Shown here: piece after piece, positions 11,740-36,350 of the stretch
Layout: every line of letters begins with the position of its first letter
Position numbering within the stretch: the stretch's first letter is position 1
Source of the DNA: Closterium sp. Naga37s-1
Lineage: Eukaryota; Streptophyta; Zygnematophyceae; Desmidiales; Closteriaceae
Assembly: GCA_947471745.1 (NCBI GenBank)
Contig: CANJKZ010000430.1
Coordinates: 294,501 to 358,500, forward strand
Reading direction: 5' to 3'
DNA: 64,000 nucleotides
Notes under the pieces: generated by a model
Told to the model about the DNA's origin: nothing
The model's database searches: none
What the model saw: only the letters and a program-made list of their open reading frames with translations
Translations under genes and position numbers: made by a program

Positions 11740-12515
11740 GTCGAGCCGCCCTAGCGGCCCTTCACTGCGGCCCCGCCACTCGTCCCAGCGGCCCCGCCGC
11801 CCGTCTTCGCGGCCCCGCCGCCTCTCTCCTAGCGGCCCCGCCGCCCTACCTAGCGGCCCCGCCGCCCTACCTCGCGGCCTCGCCGCCCCACCGCGCGGCC
11901 CCGCCGCCCTACCTAGCGGCCCCGCCGCCCTTCCTCGCGGCCCCGCCGCCCCATCGCGCGGCCCCGCCGCCCTACCTAGCGGCCCCGCCGCCCTTCCTCG
12001 CGGCCCCGCCGCCCCATCGCGCGGCCCCGCCGCCCTACCTAGCGGCCCCGCCGCCCTTCCTCGCGGCCCCGCCGCCCCATCGCGCGGCCCCGCCACTCTA
12101 CCACGAGGCCCCGCTGCCCTATCTCGCGGCCCCGCCGCCCTACCCAGCGGCCCCGCCGCCCTTGTGCAGCGGCCCCGCCACTCCTCTACAGCGGCCGAGC
12201 CGCCCAGCAGCAGCGCAGCCGAGCCGCCCAGCAGCAGAGCAGCCGAGCCGCCCCGCCGCCGAGCCGCACTGCAGCCGAGCCGCCCGGCCGCCCTGCCGCC
12301 GAGCCGCCCAGCAGCCGAGCCGCCCGGGAGCCGAGCCGCCCCGCCGCCGAGCCGCCCTGCCGCCGAGCCGCCCGGGAGCCGAGCCGCCGAGCCGCCCTGC
12401 CGCCGAGCCGCCCTGCCGCCGAGCCGCCCGGGAGCCGAGCCGCCCAGCAGCCGAGCCGCCGAGCCGCCCAGCTGCCGGGCCGCCCTACTGCCGAGCCGCC
12501 CGACCTGCCCTGCCT
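11740..12515 (+). repeat. GC-rich leader repeats of Copia-1
   Basis: Dozens of degenerate copies of AGCGGCCCCGCCGCCC and then GAGCCGCCCGGGAGCC units lie between the primer-binding site and gag. Long Ala/Pro/Arg frames on both strands follow from the repeat and are not taken as genes. Copia-2 has an equivalent leader (25030-25820). Confidence 0.8.
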
Positions 12516-12565
12516 GGTGAGCACAGCACCACTGTTACTGCTTGCACTACTACACTGTCGTCGTC

Positions 12566-15500
12566 ATGGCTACCCCTAGTGTCCTCGCTTTTGACGCTGA
12601 GGGTCGAGCCATTGACTTTGAGGTCTGGGTCGACGACCTGCAGCTGTTCTTACAGTGCGATAGGGCGGACGGTCTTTCCCTCTTTGACCTCACCTCTGGC
12701 GCCTCTCCTGCCCCTGCTGCTGATGCTGACCCCACTGTTCGCTCTCAGTGGGCCACCCGCGATGCTGCTGCACGTCTTGCTGTGCGTCGCCACCTGCCTA
12801 CCACTGAGCGCGCGCACTTTAGTCAGTACAAGAGTGCTCAGACCTTGTACGACGCTGTAGTTGCGCGCTACTCTTCCCCTGCCACTGCTGCCCTGAGCCG
12901 CCTCATGCTACCGTACCTCTTTCCTGACCTTGCTGCCTTTCCCACTGTCGCTGACCTCATTACGCACCTCCGCACTAGTGACACCCGCTACCGCGCCGCC
13001 CTTCCTGCTGAGTTCTGCGCCAAGAACCCCCCCCCCATGTACATCACTCTCTATTACATAGTCACACGCCTCCCTGACTCCCTTCGCGTAGTCAGGGACC
13101 ACTTCCTCTCAGTCTGTCCCACCACTCTCACTGTCGACCTCCTCGAGAAGTCCCTCCTGGCGGCGGAGAAGAGCATCGTCGCTGTAGGAGCCTCTCGTGG
13201 TGACCCTCGCACCCCCATCTTTGAGGGGTGTTCTCCTTCCCCCCTGCTGCCCTCTGTTGCCTCTACTGCTGCTGCCGACCTGCTTGGTCTTGAGTCGGTC
13301 TGCGCGGCGTCTGCCCCTAGCGGGAGACGCCGCCCTGGCAGGGGCAAGGGGGGCAAGGGCGCGGGTGGAACTGGCGGGGGCGGTGGAGGTGGCGGTGGAG
13401 GCGGCGGAGGGAGTTGGGGTGGCGGTGGGAGTGGTGGCGGGGGCGGTGGTGGCGGTGGCAGCAGCGGAGGAGGAGGCGGTGGTGGCGGCAGCGGTGGGAG
13501 CGGAGGCAGCGGTGGTGGTGGAGGTGGAGGCGGCGGTGGCGGAGGGGGTGGAGCTGGTCGGGGTGGTGCCCCGCAGCGTAGCGGCTCTGGTGGTGGCCAG
13601 CGTCAGCAGCAGCAGCAGCAGCAGCAGCAGCGTCAGCGTTCGCGGGACATCCCCCCGCCCCAGCAGCTCCGTGAGTGGTACACGCAGCGTCAGCGGGGTG
13701 GGGGTTTTGGTCCGTGCACCTACGTCCTTCGTTCCGGCGACCGCGCGGGTGAGCAGTGTGGGGGTGCCCACCCCACCCAGCGCTGCTTTGGCCGCCTGAC
13801 GGACGCTTGGCGTCAGCAGTTCCCCGAGGCTAGTGAGATTCCCCGTTGGGGAGAGCTGTCTAGGGCTGGCGTAGCTATCTTTGATCTTGACTTTGATGCT
13901 ATCCTTGCTGCCATGTATGCTGTGACTATTAGTGAGGAGGGTGACTGTTACCGGTGTTTCCCGCCCGACCCGGGCATTGGTACTGCTGCGCTAGGTACTT
14001 CTGCAGCTGCTGCTCTAGGTGCCAGTGCGTCTGCACTCTCAGGTACTGGTGAGGCTGCGCTCTCAGGTACTGCGTCGGCTTCGGCCTCCCTCACCTTCAC
14101 GCTTGACTCAGGGGCTTCTCGCTCCTTCTTTCGAGACCGCACCACACTCACGCCGCTTCGCCGGCCGGTTGCAGTCTCCCTGGCTGACCCCTCTGGGGGT
14201 CCTGTCCTCTCTCACTTCTCCACTGTCCTCCCGTGTCCGGCTGCCCCCTCGGGCACCTTGTCTGGCCTGTACCTCCCCTCGTTCTCGACGAACTTGGTGA
14301 GTGGTGCTGACCTGCAGGATGCGGGGGTTCACCAGTTTACTCCTGCGAGTCAGCGGGTGACCCACTGCTCGGACGCCCGCACAGGTCGACACCTGGCCAC
14401 GTTTTCGCGTCGGCCGGGGTCGAGTCTCTACACCCTGACCACTGAGTCTCCTCCTGTCCCTGCGTCTGGCCAGGTAGCTGCGTCGGGTCAGGTGTTTGCT
14501 GCTGCGTCCAGGTCTGGTCCTGAGTCTGCCCCCTGCTCGTGTCGCCTCCTGTCTCACGAGACTCTCCTGTGGCACCACCGTCTTGGCCACCCCTCCTTGC
14601 CTCGTCTTCGGGGCATGGCTTCCCGTGTCCTTGTCTCTGGTCTTCCCCGGTCTCTCCCTCCCCTTCCTTCGGGACCCGGACCTTCCTGTGTCCCCTGTGT
14701 CGAGGGGCGGCTCCGGGCTGCCCCTCACTCCTCCCAGTTTCCCCCGACAGAGGCTCCTCTGCAGACGCTTCACATGGACGTGTGGGGCCCGGCCCGCGTC
14801 CGTGGGCAGGGTCACGAGCGCTACTTCCTGCTGGTGGTTGACGACTACTCGCGTTACACCACAGTCTTCCCCTTGCGCAGCAAGGGTGATGTCACTGAGG
14901 TGTTGATCGACTGGATCCGCGCAGCTCGTCTCCAGCTCAGGAGGAGCTTCGGCTCGGACTTTCCTGTTCTGCGTCTGCACTCTGACCGAGGTGGAGAGTT
15001 CTCCTCTGGCCTTCTGCGAGCCTACTGTCGTGCACGAGGCATCCGCCAGACCTTTACGCTTCCGGACTCTCCACAGCAAAATGGGATTGCTGAGCGCCGC
15101 ATTGGCATGGTCATGGACGTCGCTCGTACGTCCATGATGCATGCGGCTGCCCCCCATTTTCTGTGGCCGTTTGCGGTTCGGTACGCGGCGCATCAGATCA
15201 ACCTTCACCCCAGGGTCTCCCGGCCGGAGACCTCCCCAGCTCTGCTGTGGACGGGGAAGGTCGGCGATGCGTCTGCGTTCCGTGTCTGGGGATCTCGGGC
15301 GTTTGTCCGCGACTTGTCTGCGGACAAACTGTCCCCTCGTGCTGCTCCCTGTGTCTTCCTCGGCTTCCCCCCTGACGCCCCAGGGTGGCAGTTCTACCAC
15401 CCCTCCTCTCGTCGTGTTCTGTCCTCCCAGGACGTCACGTTCGACGAGTCAGTCCCCTTCTACCGCCTCTTCCCCTACCGCACTCCTTCCCTCCCCCCGC

Positions 15501-18493
15501 CACCGCACTTCCTTGTGCCAGGTCCCCCCCCGGTAGACCCCCTTCCCCCTCAGGGTCCTGCCCCTTCAGGTGTGTCCCAGGTAGACGCAGTCGAGCCGGT
15601 CGAGGTTGCTGGTGACTCTGGTCCTGCTGCGGGTGCTGAGCCTGGGGGTGCTGACTCTGGGGGTGCTACGCGCGTGGGTGCTGAGCCTGGGGGTGCTGAG
15701 CCTGGGGGTGCTGAGTCTGGGGGTGCTGAGCCTGGGGGTTCTGCGACTGGGGGTGCTGAGCCTGGGGGTGCGGAGTCTGGGGGTGCTGAGCCTGGGGGTG
15801 CTGCGACTGGGGGTGCTGAGCCAGGGGGTGCTGCGTCTGGAGCTGCTGAGCCTGGAGCTGCGGAGCCTGCGGCCACTGGACCTCCCCTTGTGGCGTCTGG
15901 CGGTGCGGGACCTGGCGGGTCTCCGGGTGCTTCGCCTCGGCGGGAGCCCCTCTCTCCACAGGAGCTGCGCGAGTGGTTTGCTCGCCGCTGGAGACGTACT
16001 GCTGGAGCTGGAGCTCCTTCGGCTGCTGAGGGTACTTGTGCCGCTGGTCCCGGAGCTGCTGGGCCCTCGGGTCCGCCTGGAGCTGGAGCTGCTGCGGGTG
16101 CTGGTGCTGAGACTGCTGCTGTCCTTCCTGGCGGTGGTCCTGCTGCGGGTGCTGCTGGTGCTGCTGGAGGTCCTGCCGCTGGAGGTGCTGTTGGCGCTGG
16201 TGCTGCTGCTGAGGGTGCTGTCCCTGCTGTGTCTGGAGTCGCCGCGCGGCCTCGGCCGTACTTCGTTCCACTCCTACAGCAGGTTCTTGGTCTTTCTCCT
16301 CCTGCAGCGTGTCCACCGCCTGTTCAGTCACAGTCCCAGTTAGAGCCTGCCTCCCCACTTCCTGCTCCCTCTCCTTACACTGGTACCACTGGAGGTCTTG
16401 CTGAGCGTCGTGAGCCTGCGTCTCGTCCTGCGTCGCCTGTTCGTGCTGCTCGCGCTAGTGGTCGCGGTTCGCGTCAGCGTCCTCCTCCTGTCCCTGGCAC
16501 GCACCGGATGTCTTTGCGTCCGTCCACTGCTCCTCTGCGTGCCCCTTTGCCTTCTCCTCCTGAGTCCTCCCTTCCTGCACTTACCGACCCAGAGTCCGAC
16601 TCTCTTCGTGCTGCTAGTCCTACTGTCACACGTCTCCTTGCTACTGTCGTCACTGACCCCTCTTTTGAGTCCACTGCTGCGTCTGCTCTTGTTGCTGAGC
16701 TCGTCGACTTTGCTGCTCGCTGTCGTCTAGACTACGCTGCCGGTCTTGTTGCTGAGTCTGCGTCTGTCTGTCCTCCGTCCGTCGGGGGTGAGTGTGCTCT
16801 TGGCACGGACGTCCTTGAGGACAGGCAGGAGGAGTTCCAGTGTCTGGCTGCTGCTTCACCTCATCTCGCGTCCGTACTACTTGCCCCTGAGGGAGACCCG
16901 GATGCACTAGACATCCCGACTCCGCGCTCTTACGCGGAGGCCGTAGAGGGTCCCTACTCCTCTCAGTGGCAGGCAGCTATGGATGCAGAGATGGCGTCCT
17001 GGAAGTCCACAGGCACCTACGTTGACGCGGTTCCCCCTCCTGGGGCGAACATCGTCAGTGGCATGTGGATCTTCAGGGTGAAGCGGCCGCCGGGCTCTCC
17101 ACCTGTCTTCAAGGCGCGGTACGTCGCTCGTGGCTTCAGTCAGCGGCAGGGAGTTGACTACTTTCAGACCTTCTCTCCCACCCCGAAGATGACCACTCTT
17201 CGGGTGCTGCTGCACATAGCCGCTCAGCGCGACTACGAGCTCCACTCTCTTGACTTCAGCACTGCTTTCTTGCAATGTAGCCTGCACGAGGAGATCTGGC
17301 TGCGCCGTCCACCTGGCTTCACTGGGACTTTCCCTACTGGCACCCAGTGGAGCCTCCGACGGCCAGTCTACGGTCTCCGCCAGGCACCGCGTGAGTGGCA
17401 CGACACACTGAGGACTACGCTTGCGGCTCTTGGGTTTGCTCCCTCTACTGCTGACCCGTCGTTGTTTCTGCGCACCGACACTTCTTTGCCGCCGTTCTAC
17501 ATCCTCGTGTACGTCGACGACTTGGTCTTTGCCACAGCTGACACTGCTGGACTAGCCTACGTGAAGTCCGAGCTGCAGAAGAGACACACGTGCACAGACC
17601 TGGGTGAACTGCGCAGCTACCTTGGCTTGCAGATCACTCGGGACAGAGCACGCCGCACCATTACCTTGACTCAGTCACACATGGTGCAGCAGGTCCTTCA
17701 GCGCTTCGGCTTCACGTACTCCTCGCCTCAGGCCACTCCTCTGTCTACTCGCCACTCGCTCTCAGCTCTGCCTTCGGATGAGTCCGTAGAGTCGAGTGGC
17801 CCGTACCCAGAGCTTGTTGGCTGCCTCATGTACCTGATGACCTGCACACGACCTGACCTTGCATACCCTCTTAGCATTCTTGCACGCTATGTTGCTCCTG
17901 GGAGACACCGACCAGAGCACATGGCTGCAGCGAAGAGGGTGTTGCGCTACTTGTGCAGTACGTCGGGCATGGGGCTAGTGCTTGGAGGGCGGAGTCCAGT
18001 GGTCCTCACTGGGCACGCGGACGCTTCTTGGGCTGACGACCAGGCTACGCAGCGGTCGTCGCAGGGTTACACCTTCAGTCTTGGTTCCGGCTCTGTCTCG
18101 TGGCGGGCTACTCGCTCGTCCTCTGTTCTCGGCTCCAGTTGTGAGGCTGAGATCTACGCCGGGGCCATGGCTGCACAGGAGCTTCGCTGGCTCACCTACC
18201 TGCTGACTGACCTTGGAGAGCCGCCTCGTTCTCCTCCAGTGCTGTACGTAGATAACAAGGCCATGCTGGCCTTGTGTCGAGAGCAGCGCTTGGAGCACAG
18301 AACGAAGCACATTGCTCTCCGTTACTTTCTTGCTCGTGAGCTGCAGCAGCGTGGTCAGTTGCGACTTGCGTACGTGGCCTCTGAGGCCAACACTGCTGAT
18401 GTGTTCACCAAGGCACTTGCGCCTTGTGACCATCAGCGCTTCTGCACTCAGCTGGGTCTTGTACCTGTCTTGCCTCACTTGCTCTCCTCTTGA
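12566..18493 (+). CDS. Copia-1 Gag-Pol polyprotein
   Basis: One uninterrupted frame of 1975 aa. ATG 12566 is preferred because MATPSVL is also the start in Copia-2; the frame is open a few codons upstream without ATG. Order: Gag (about 1-260), a long Gly-rich stretch, a noncanonical zinc knuckle CX13CX3HX4C (about 382-404), protease LDSGASRSFF (about 512), pre-integrase HHCC region (about 665-730), integrase catalytic residues in HMDVW, HSDRGGEF and NGIAER (about 735, 806, 842), a GGAEP-repeat linker (about 1010-1100), reverse transcriptase with YVDDL (about 1650) and RNase H (HADASWADD, about 1817). In the RT motif FLQGSL of Copia-2, the Gly is Cys here (codon near 17276), which may impair the enzyme. 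Otherwise it looks complete. Confidence 0.95.
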   Translation: MATPSVLAFDAEGRAIDFEVWVDDLQLFLQCDRADGLSLFDLTSGASPAPAADADPTVRSQWATRDAAARLAVRRHLPTTERAHFSQYKSAQTLYDAVVARYSSPATAALSRLMLPYLFPDLAAFPTVADLITHLRTSDTRYRAALPAEFCAKNPPPMYITLYYIVTRLPDSLRVVRDHFLSVCPTTLTVDLLEKSLLAAEKSIVAVGASRGDPRTPIFEGCSPSPLLPSVASTAAADLLGLESVCAASAPSGRRRPGRGKGGKGAGGTGGGGGGGGGGGGGSWGGGGSGGGGGGGGGSSGGGGGGGGSGGSGGSGGGGGGGGGGGGGGAGRGGAPQRSGSGGGQRQQQQQQQQQRQRSRDIPPPQQLREWYTQRQRGGGFGPCTYVLRSGDRAGEQCGGAHPTQRCFGRLTDAWRQQFPEASEIPRWGELSRAGVAIFDLDFDAILAAMYAVTISEEGDCYRCFPPDPGIGTAALGTSAAAALGASASALSGTGEAALSGTASASASLTFTLDSGASRSFFRDRTTLTPLRRPVAVSLADPSGGPVLSHFSTVLPCPAAPSGTLSGLYLPSFSTNLVSGADLQDAGVHQFTPASQRVTHCSDARTGRHLATFSRRPGSSLYTLTTESPPVPASGQVAASGQVFAAASRSGPESAPCSCRLLSHETLLWHHRLGHPSLPRLRGMASRVLVSGLPRSLPPLPSGPGPSCVPCVEGRLRAAPHSSQFPPTEAPLQTLHMDVWGPARVRGQGHERYFLLVVDDYSRYTTVFPLRSKGDVTEVLIDWIRAARLQLRRSFGSDFPVLRLHSDRGGEFSSGLLRAYCRARGIRQTFTLPDSPQQNGIAERRIGMVMDVARTSMMHAAAPHFLWPFAVRYAAHQINLHPRVSRPETSPALLWTGKVGDASAFRVWGSRAFVRDLSADKLSPRAAPCVFLGFPPDAPGWQFYHPSSRRVLSSQDVTFDESVPFYRLFPYRTPSLPPPPHFLVPGPPPVDPLPPQGPAPSGVSQVDAVEPVEVAGDSGPAAGAEPGGADSGGATRVGAEPGGAEPGGAESGGAEPGGSATGGAEPGGAESGGAEPGGAATGGAEPGGAASGAAEPGAAEPAATGPPLVASGGAGPGGSPGASPRREPLSPQELREWFARRWRRTAGAGAPSAAEGTCAAGPGAAGPSGPPGAGAAAGAGAETAAVLPGGGPAAGAAGAAGGPAAGGAVGAGAAAEGAVPAVSGVAARPRPYFVPLLQQVLGLSPPAACPPPVQSQSQLEPASPLPAPSPYTGTTGGLAERREPASRPASPVRAARASGRGSRQRPPPVPGTHRMSLRPSTAPLRAPLPSPPESSLPALTDPESDSLRAASPTVTRLLATVVTDPSFESTAASALVAELVDFAARCRLDYAAGLVAESASVCPPSVGGECALGTDVLEDRQEEFQCLAAASPHLASVLLAPEGDPDALDIPTPRSYAEAVEGPYSSQWQAAMDAEMASWKSTGTYVDAVPPPGANIVSGMWIFRVKRPPGSPPVFKARYVARGFSQRQGVDYFQTFSPTPKMTTLRVLLHIAAQRDYELHSLDFSTAFLQCSLHEEIWLRRPPGFTGTFPTGTQWSLRRPVYGLRQAPREWHDTLRTTLAALGFAPSTADPSLFLRTDTSLPPFYILVYVDDLVFATADTAGLAYVKSELQKRHTCTDLGELRSYLGLQITRDRARRTITLTQSHMVQQVLQRFGFTYSSPQATPLSTRHSLSALPSDESVESSGPYPELVGCLMYLMTCTRPDLAYPLSILARYVAPGRHRPEHMAAAKRVLRYLCSTSGMGLVLGGRSPVVLTGHADASWADDQATQRSSQGYTFSLGSGSVSWRATRSSSVLGSSCEAEIYAGAMAAQELRWLTYLLTDLGEPPRSPPVLYVDNKAMLALCREQRLEHRTKHIALRYFLARELQQRGQLRLAYVASEANTADVFTKALAPCDHQRFCTQLGLVPVLPHLLSS

Positions 18494-18698
18494 CCTTGCT
18501 TGTACTGTCACATATATATATCTGCTCTTGCTTGTCTAGCTCTATATATATATGTGCACTCCTGTATGTGAACTGGCCTTGTGGCCTTGTCGTTGTGCTC
18601 GGACTGTGTGGTGACTTTGTGATCCACCCTGAGCTTGCTGTGCTTTGAGTGACTGGTCTTGTGACCCCTTGTTCTCCCCCACTTTGCCTATGGGGGTG

Positions 18699-18833
18699 TG
18701 TCAGAACATACATATAGCTTATGCTGTTGTGTAGGCTATAGTGGGGTATCCCATAGGGGGTACAACCCAATTAGGGTTTCCTATATGTACTCACTTCATT
18801 CATAGTTCATTCATCCTTGTTCAAATATTCTCA
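18699..18833 (+). repeat. Copia-1 3' LTR
   Basis: 135 bp, apparently identical to the 5' LTR and preceded by a polypurine tract within CTATGGGGGTG. Confidence 0.93.
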
Positions 18834-18885
18834 TGGCGAGGGCCACCAAACTATGTGCCCTGCCCAGGCTTGTGGCGTCTTCTAA

Positions 18886-19374
18886 GGGCGTGTAACCTTT
18901 TCACATTTCATCGTCCGGACGGAGACCCCGTCCGGACATTTGTAGGGTAACTTATTTCGCAGCACCTCGGTAAGGGATTCGCGAGACGCCCTGCGACGTC
19001 GCCACCGTCCGGACCATGTCTGACACTTTTCTGTCAAAAATTGGTCCGGACTACCCTGCTAACACCGTCCGAACGGCATATCGGACCGTCCGATTTTTCT
19101 GCGCTGTCATTGGCGCACGATGTGTTGAGAAACTTACCCAATACCACGCCGCCGATTTTTGGAGGCGAACCCTCACGACGCTTTACGATTACAGTAATGC
19201 CTGTATCATTTCGTAACGAAATTCAAAATTTTCGGGTTTCCAAAAAGTTCCACATCTGTGGTCCGGACGGGCTGTCGTCCGGACATGAGTCCCAAACGTC
19301 CGGACGGAGCTCTGTTCGGACGTTTTGGGGGCTCCGTCCGGACATTTGACGAAAACGGAAAAAGTTACACGCCC
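18886..19374. mobile_element. Harbinger/Tourist-like MITE
   Basis: Termini GGGCGTGTAAC and the inverse GTTACACGCCC are flanked by TAA on both sides (18883-18885 and 19375-19377), the three-base duplication expected of PIF/Harbinger. It is 489 bp and noncoding, with many copies of the palindromic core TCCGGA inside, some in CGTCCGGACGG contexts. It lies 52 bp downstream of Copia-1. Confidence 0.7.
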
Positions 19375-19600
19375 TAAACCATTCTCGCATCACAGACTGC
19401 ACTGCCCGTAGGTTTCGTGATTTGGCGAACCACTCCAACACAAACTGTATCTGATCTGAAAGTCTCATGCCCCAAGCTTTGAACTAAACGGACGATCTGC
19501 TAGACGCAGGAGTGATTCCCTGGTACCATGTGTGCTACGAACAGATGTTGTTTTGCGGTCCACCAGGCGTGTGGAATAACCGATGTTGGTGGAAGGTTGC

Positions 19601-20330
19601 GGGGTTTTTTACGGCGAAATGACGCGCACCGGCGGAAATCGCGTTTCTCTCAATTGGATCGACCCAAATTACTCCGACCTCGCCACGTAGGCGTTTCCCT
19701 AAATTGGATGGACCCCATTTGCGCGCGCCCCCACAACCCGATTTTCCCGTCCTTCCCCTCCGGAATTCGGGCAGCTGTGTTGACTTTGCGTGGAATCACA
19801 AACAGTCGCAATTACACTGTTCTACGGTACCTTAAAAATATCACACGTGAGGAAATTATGATTGGAAAAACAAGTGGTAATTGCTCTTGCGCGCTAGAGT
19901 AACATGCATGCGGATCGTTTGGTTTGTTCAAGGTTGGGTTAGGTGTTTCGTGGTTTGGGCAGGTGTGTCGATAACGTTAAAAAAAAAACGATACTATCAC
20001 TGTGCATACAAGTCCGTAGAGACCGAGTGCTCTAGGCACTGTTGCCGAAATGTTACCGCGAAAGCTGAGGTGGCAAGCCTCGCAATCCCGAAAATGTTGG
20101 CACTACGTGGCAAGGTAAAAATTGCGACTGTTTGTGATTCCACGTAAAGTCAACAAAACTGACCGAGCTTCGGAGGGGAAGGGCGGGGAAATCAAGGAAA
20201 CAGGCGCGCGCAAATGCGGTCCATCCAATTTAGAGAAACGCCCACGTCGCGAGGTCAGAGTAATTTGGGTCGATCCAATTGAGAGAAACGCGATTCCCGC
20301 CGATGCGCGTCATTTCGCCGTTTTTTACCC
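19601..20330. mobile_element. Foldback element with long inverted arms
   Basis: The left arm (about 19601-19815) recurs inverted at about 20125-20330. Matching landmarks are CGGCGAAATGACGCGC, CCAATTGGATCGACCC-like text and TGGAATCACAAACAGTCGCA. Arms are about 200 bp around a 300-bp centre. No coding sequence. A target duplication is not clear, so superfamily is unassigned. Confidence 0.6.
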
Positions 20331-20339
20331 TTTTGACTT

Positions 20340-20862
20340 CCGCCGCAGCTGGAAAACCAAGGTCAGATGGGCGCGACTCGGCAGACATTATCCACACGAA
20401 ACTAGAGCCTAGTGAATGCGGTTCGGGATGAGATTCGAACAAAACCTTCGGGTACGAGTCTGGTCTGGTCTGATCCGCACCAAACCAGACCCACCCGATG
20501 TGGTTCGGCGAGACCACTTTCTTCTCGCCCACATGACCCTTATCCATAACAACTGCTCTGGATGCAATTTCTCAGATCATCGTCGGGTCGGGTCGCATCG
20601 CATAGCGCCGCCCCCATCTGCCGAGGGAGGTTTGAGATTTGTCCGATCACCACCATCCTCCGATTGGTCATCTGCCGAGTCGCCTCACAACCGGACCTAA
20701 GCTTTCATGCCGACGCGCTCCAACAGAGTTGTCCGCTTCTTCTCGAGTAGTACGAGTATGCCTCCATCCACCTTTCTCGCCGAGTACCAACGTTTTCTCC
20801 CATTGCACACGTGACGGTCAGAAAAAGCACGACGTCTCCAGCGAGGCTAGTAGTAAGTTACC
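20340..20862 (+). promoter_or_regulatory. Upstream region of gene B, conserved upstream of gene C
   Basis: This 520-bp block matches 46618-47127 upstream of gene C almost throughout, for example CAGACATTATCCACAC, GATCACCACCATC and CTTTCATGCCGAC. Parts (AAGCTTTC, CTCGAGTAG-like) also recur before genes A and D. Probably the duplicated promoter and 5'UTR. No individual motif is assigned. Confidence 0.5.
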
Positions 20863-35334
<14,472 letters not shown>

Positions 35335-35489
35335 AGCCTGACTTCCTCCTGGAGCACTTTGCACCCGATTATTGCCTCAGGATTGTCCACTCATATGCTG
35401 GTCTGCTTGTGGGAGCTCATCAGTCATTTCATGTTGCCTGCTGTGCTGTGATACCGTATTCTCCCGGACATAACACCCTAGGGTGTTAT

Positions 35490-36309
35490 TGTTATAGTCA
35501 CAATAGGCTTGAATGTGCCTAAAACGAAAGATAGAGAGCACAGACGGATTTCTGCACAGCGGCTTCAAACGTTGATAGCGTTCTGCTCACAGCTGCAAAT
35601 GACCTGATTCAAATTGGATCTGGAGCGTCTTCACGTCGTCTACAATTAGCAATTTAGATTGCACGATTTGATAAAGAATTGACGACACAGCGTCGGTTTG
35701 AACGAACGGTACTATGGCAGCCACTATAGTCTTAGAACACAAGATAGGAAGAGTTACGAGTTGGGAATGACTCCCAGCTCCTACAAACCCCAAGAGCCGA
35801 GGTACAGTGATGTGGAACAGTGCCACACTGTCCCCAACCACGAAGGGTCTCGAAACTACCCTTCACTAGGGCCTACACCAAGTGAAATGTTACACTACAC
35901 AAAGTAATGTAAATATCTTCAATATCTTGAGGTGTACCCTTTTTGGCGAGCTTCGAAATCACTTGAGGCTTGACACCAAGGCTCGGGCTCTTCATCACAA
36001 ACTCATCCTTGAGTTCTTGATGGGTCTGCTGCACACACCTGCGACACGCCGAACGTTCGACACAGGACAAAATAGAAACTGCGCACGACAAAATAGAAAC
36101 CGCGTGCGAGACACAAACGACCGCGTAACACGCGTCTAGCGATAACTCGCTATTGACTCGACACACACACTCGACATCATGACTCAACATTCACACACAA
36201 TTATAAGCATGAAATATATATTATCCCATGCCCTCATACCATTCCATACACACACACATTCACGCACACGGACAACAAGCCGAGTGCAAACCGTAGGGTT
36301 GCACCAACA
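35490..36309 (-). repeat. Copia-3 3' LTR
   Basis: 820 bp. On the minus strand it runs TGTTGGTGCAACCC to TGTGACTATAACA. A polypurine tract (GAGGGGGAG on the minus strand) lies next to it at about 36311-36321. Confidence 0.94.
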
Positions 36310-36350
36310 AACTCCCCCTCGGATTGTTGGCCTTAGGATATGTTGCTCTC

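Larger units (their letters stand above)
11497..18833 (+). mobile_element. Copia-1: full-length Ty1/copia LTR retrotransposon
   Basis: A 7337-bp element with 135-bp LTRs at both ends that appear identical. It is flanked by the 5-bp duplication TGGCG at 11492-11496 and 18834-18838. A primer-binding site TGGTATCGAGCAGG follows the 5' LTR and a polypurine tract (ATGGGGGTG) precedes the 3' LTR. One long gag-pol frame lies inside. Matching LTRs indicate a recent insertion. It lies in the spacer between genes A and B. Confidence 0.95.

Noticed and set aside
11615-12520. 301-aa Ala/Pro/Arg-rich frame and its antisense partner
   Set aside because: Product of the GC-rich leader repeat of Copia-1; it begins in the LTR and has no conserved protein features.
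14108-15400. Long antisense frames inside copia pol regions
   Set aside because: Shadow frames of GC-rich coding sequence; no domains, and counterparts in Copia-2 are not conserved as proteins.
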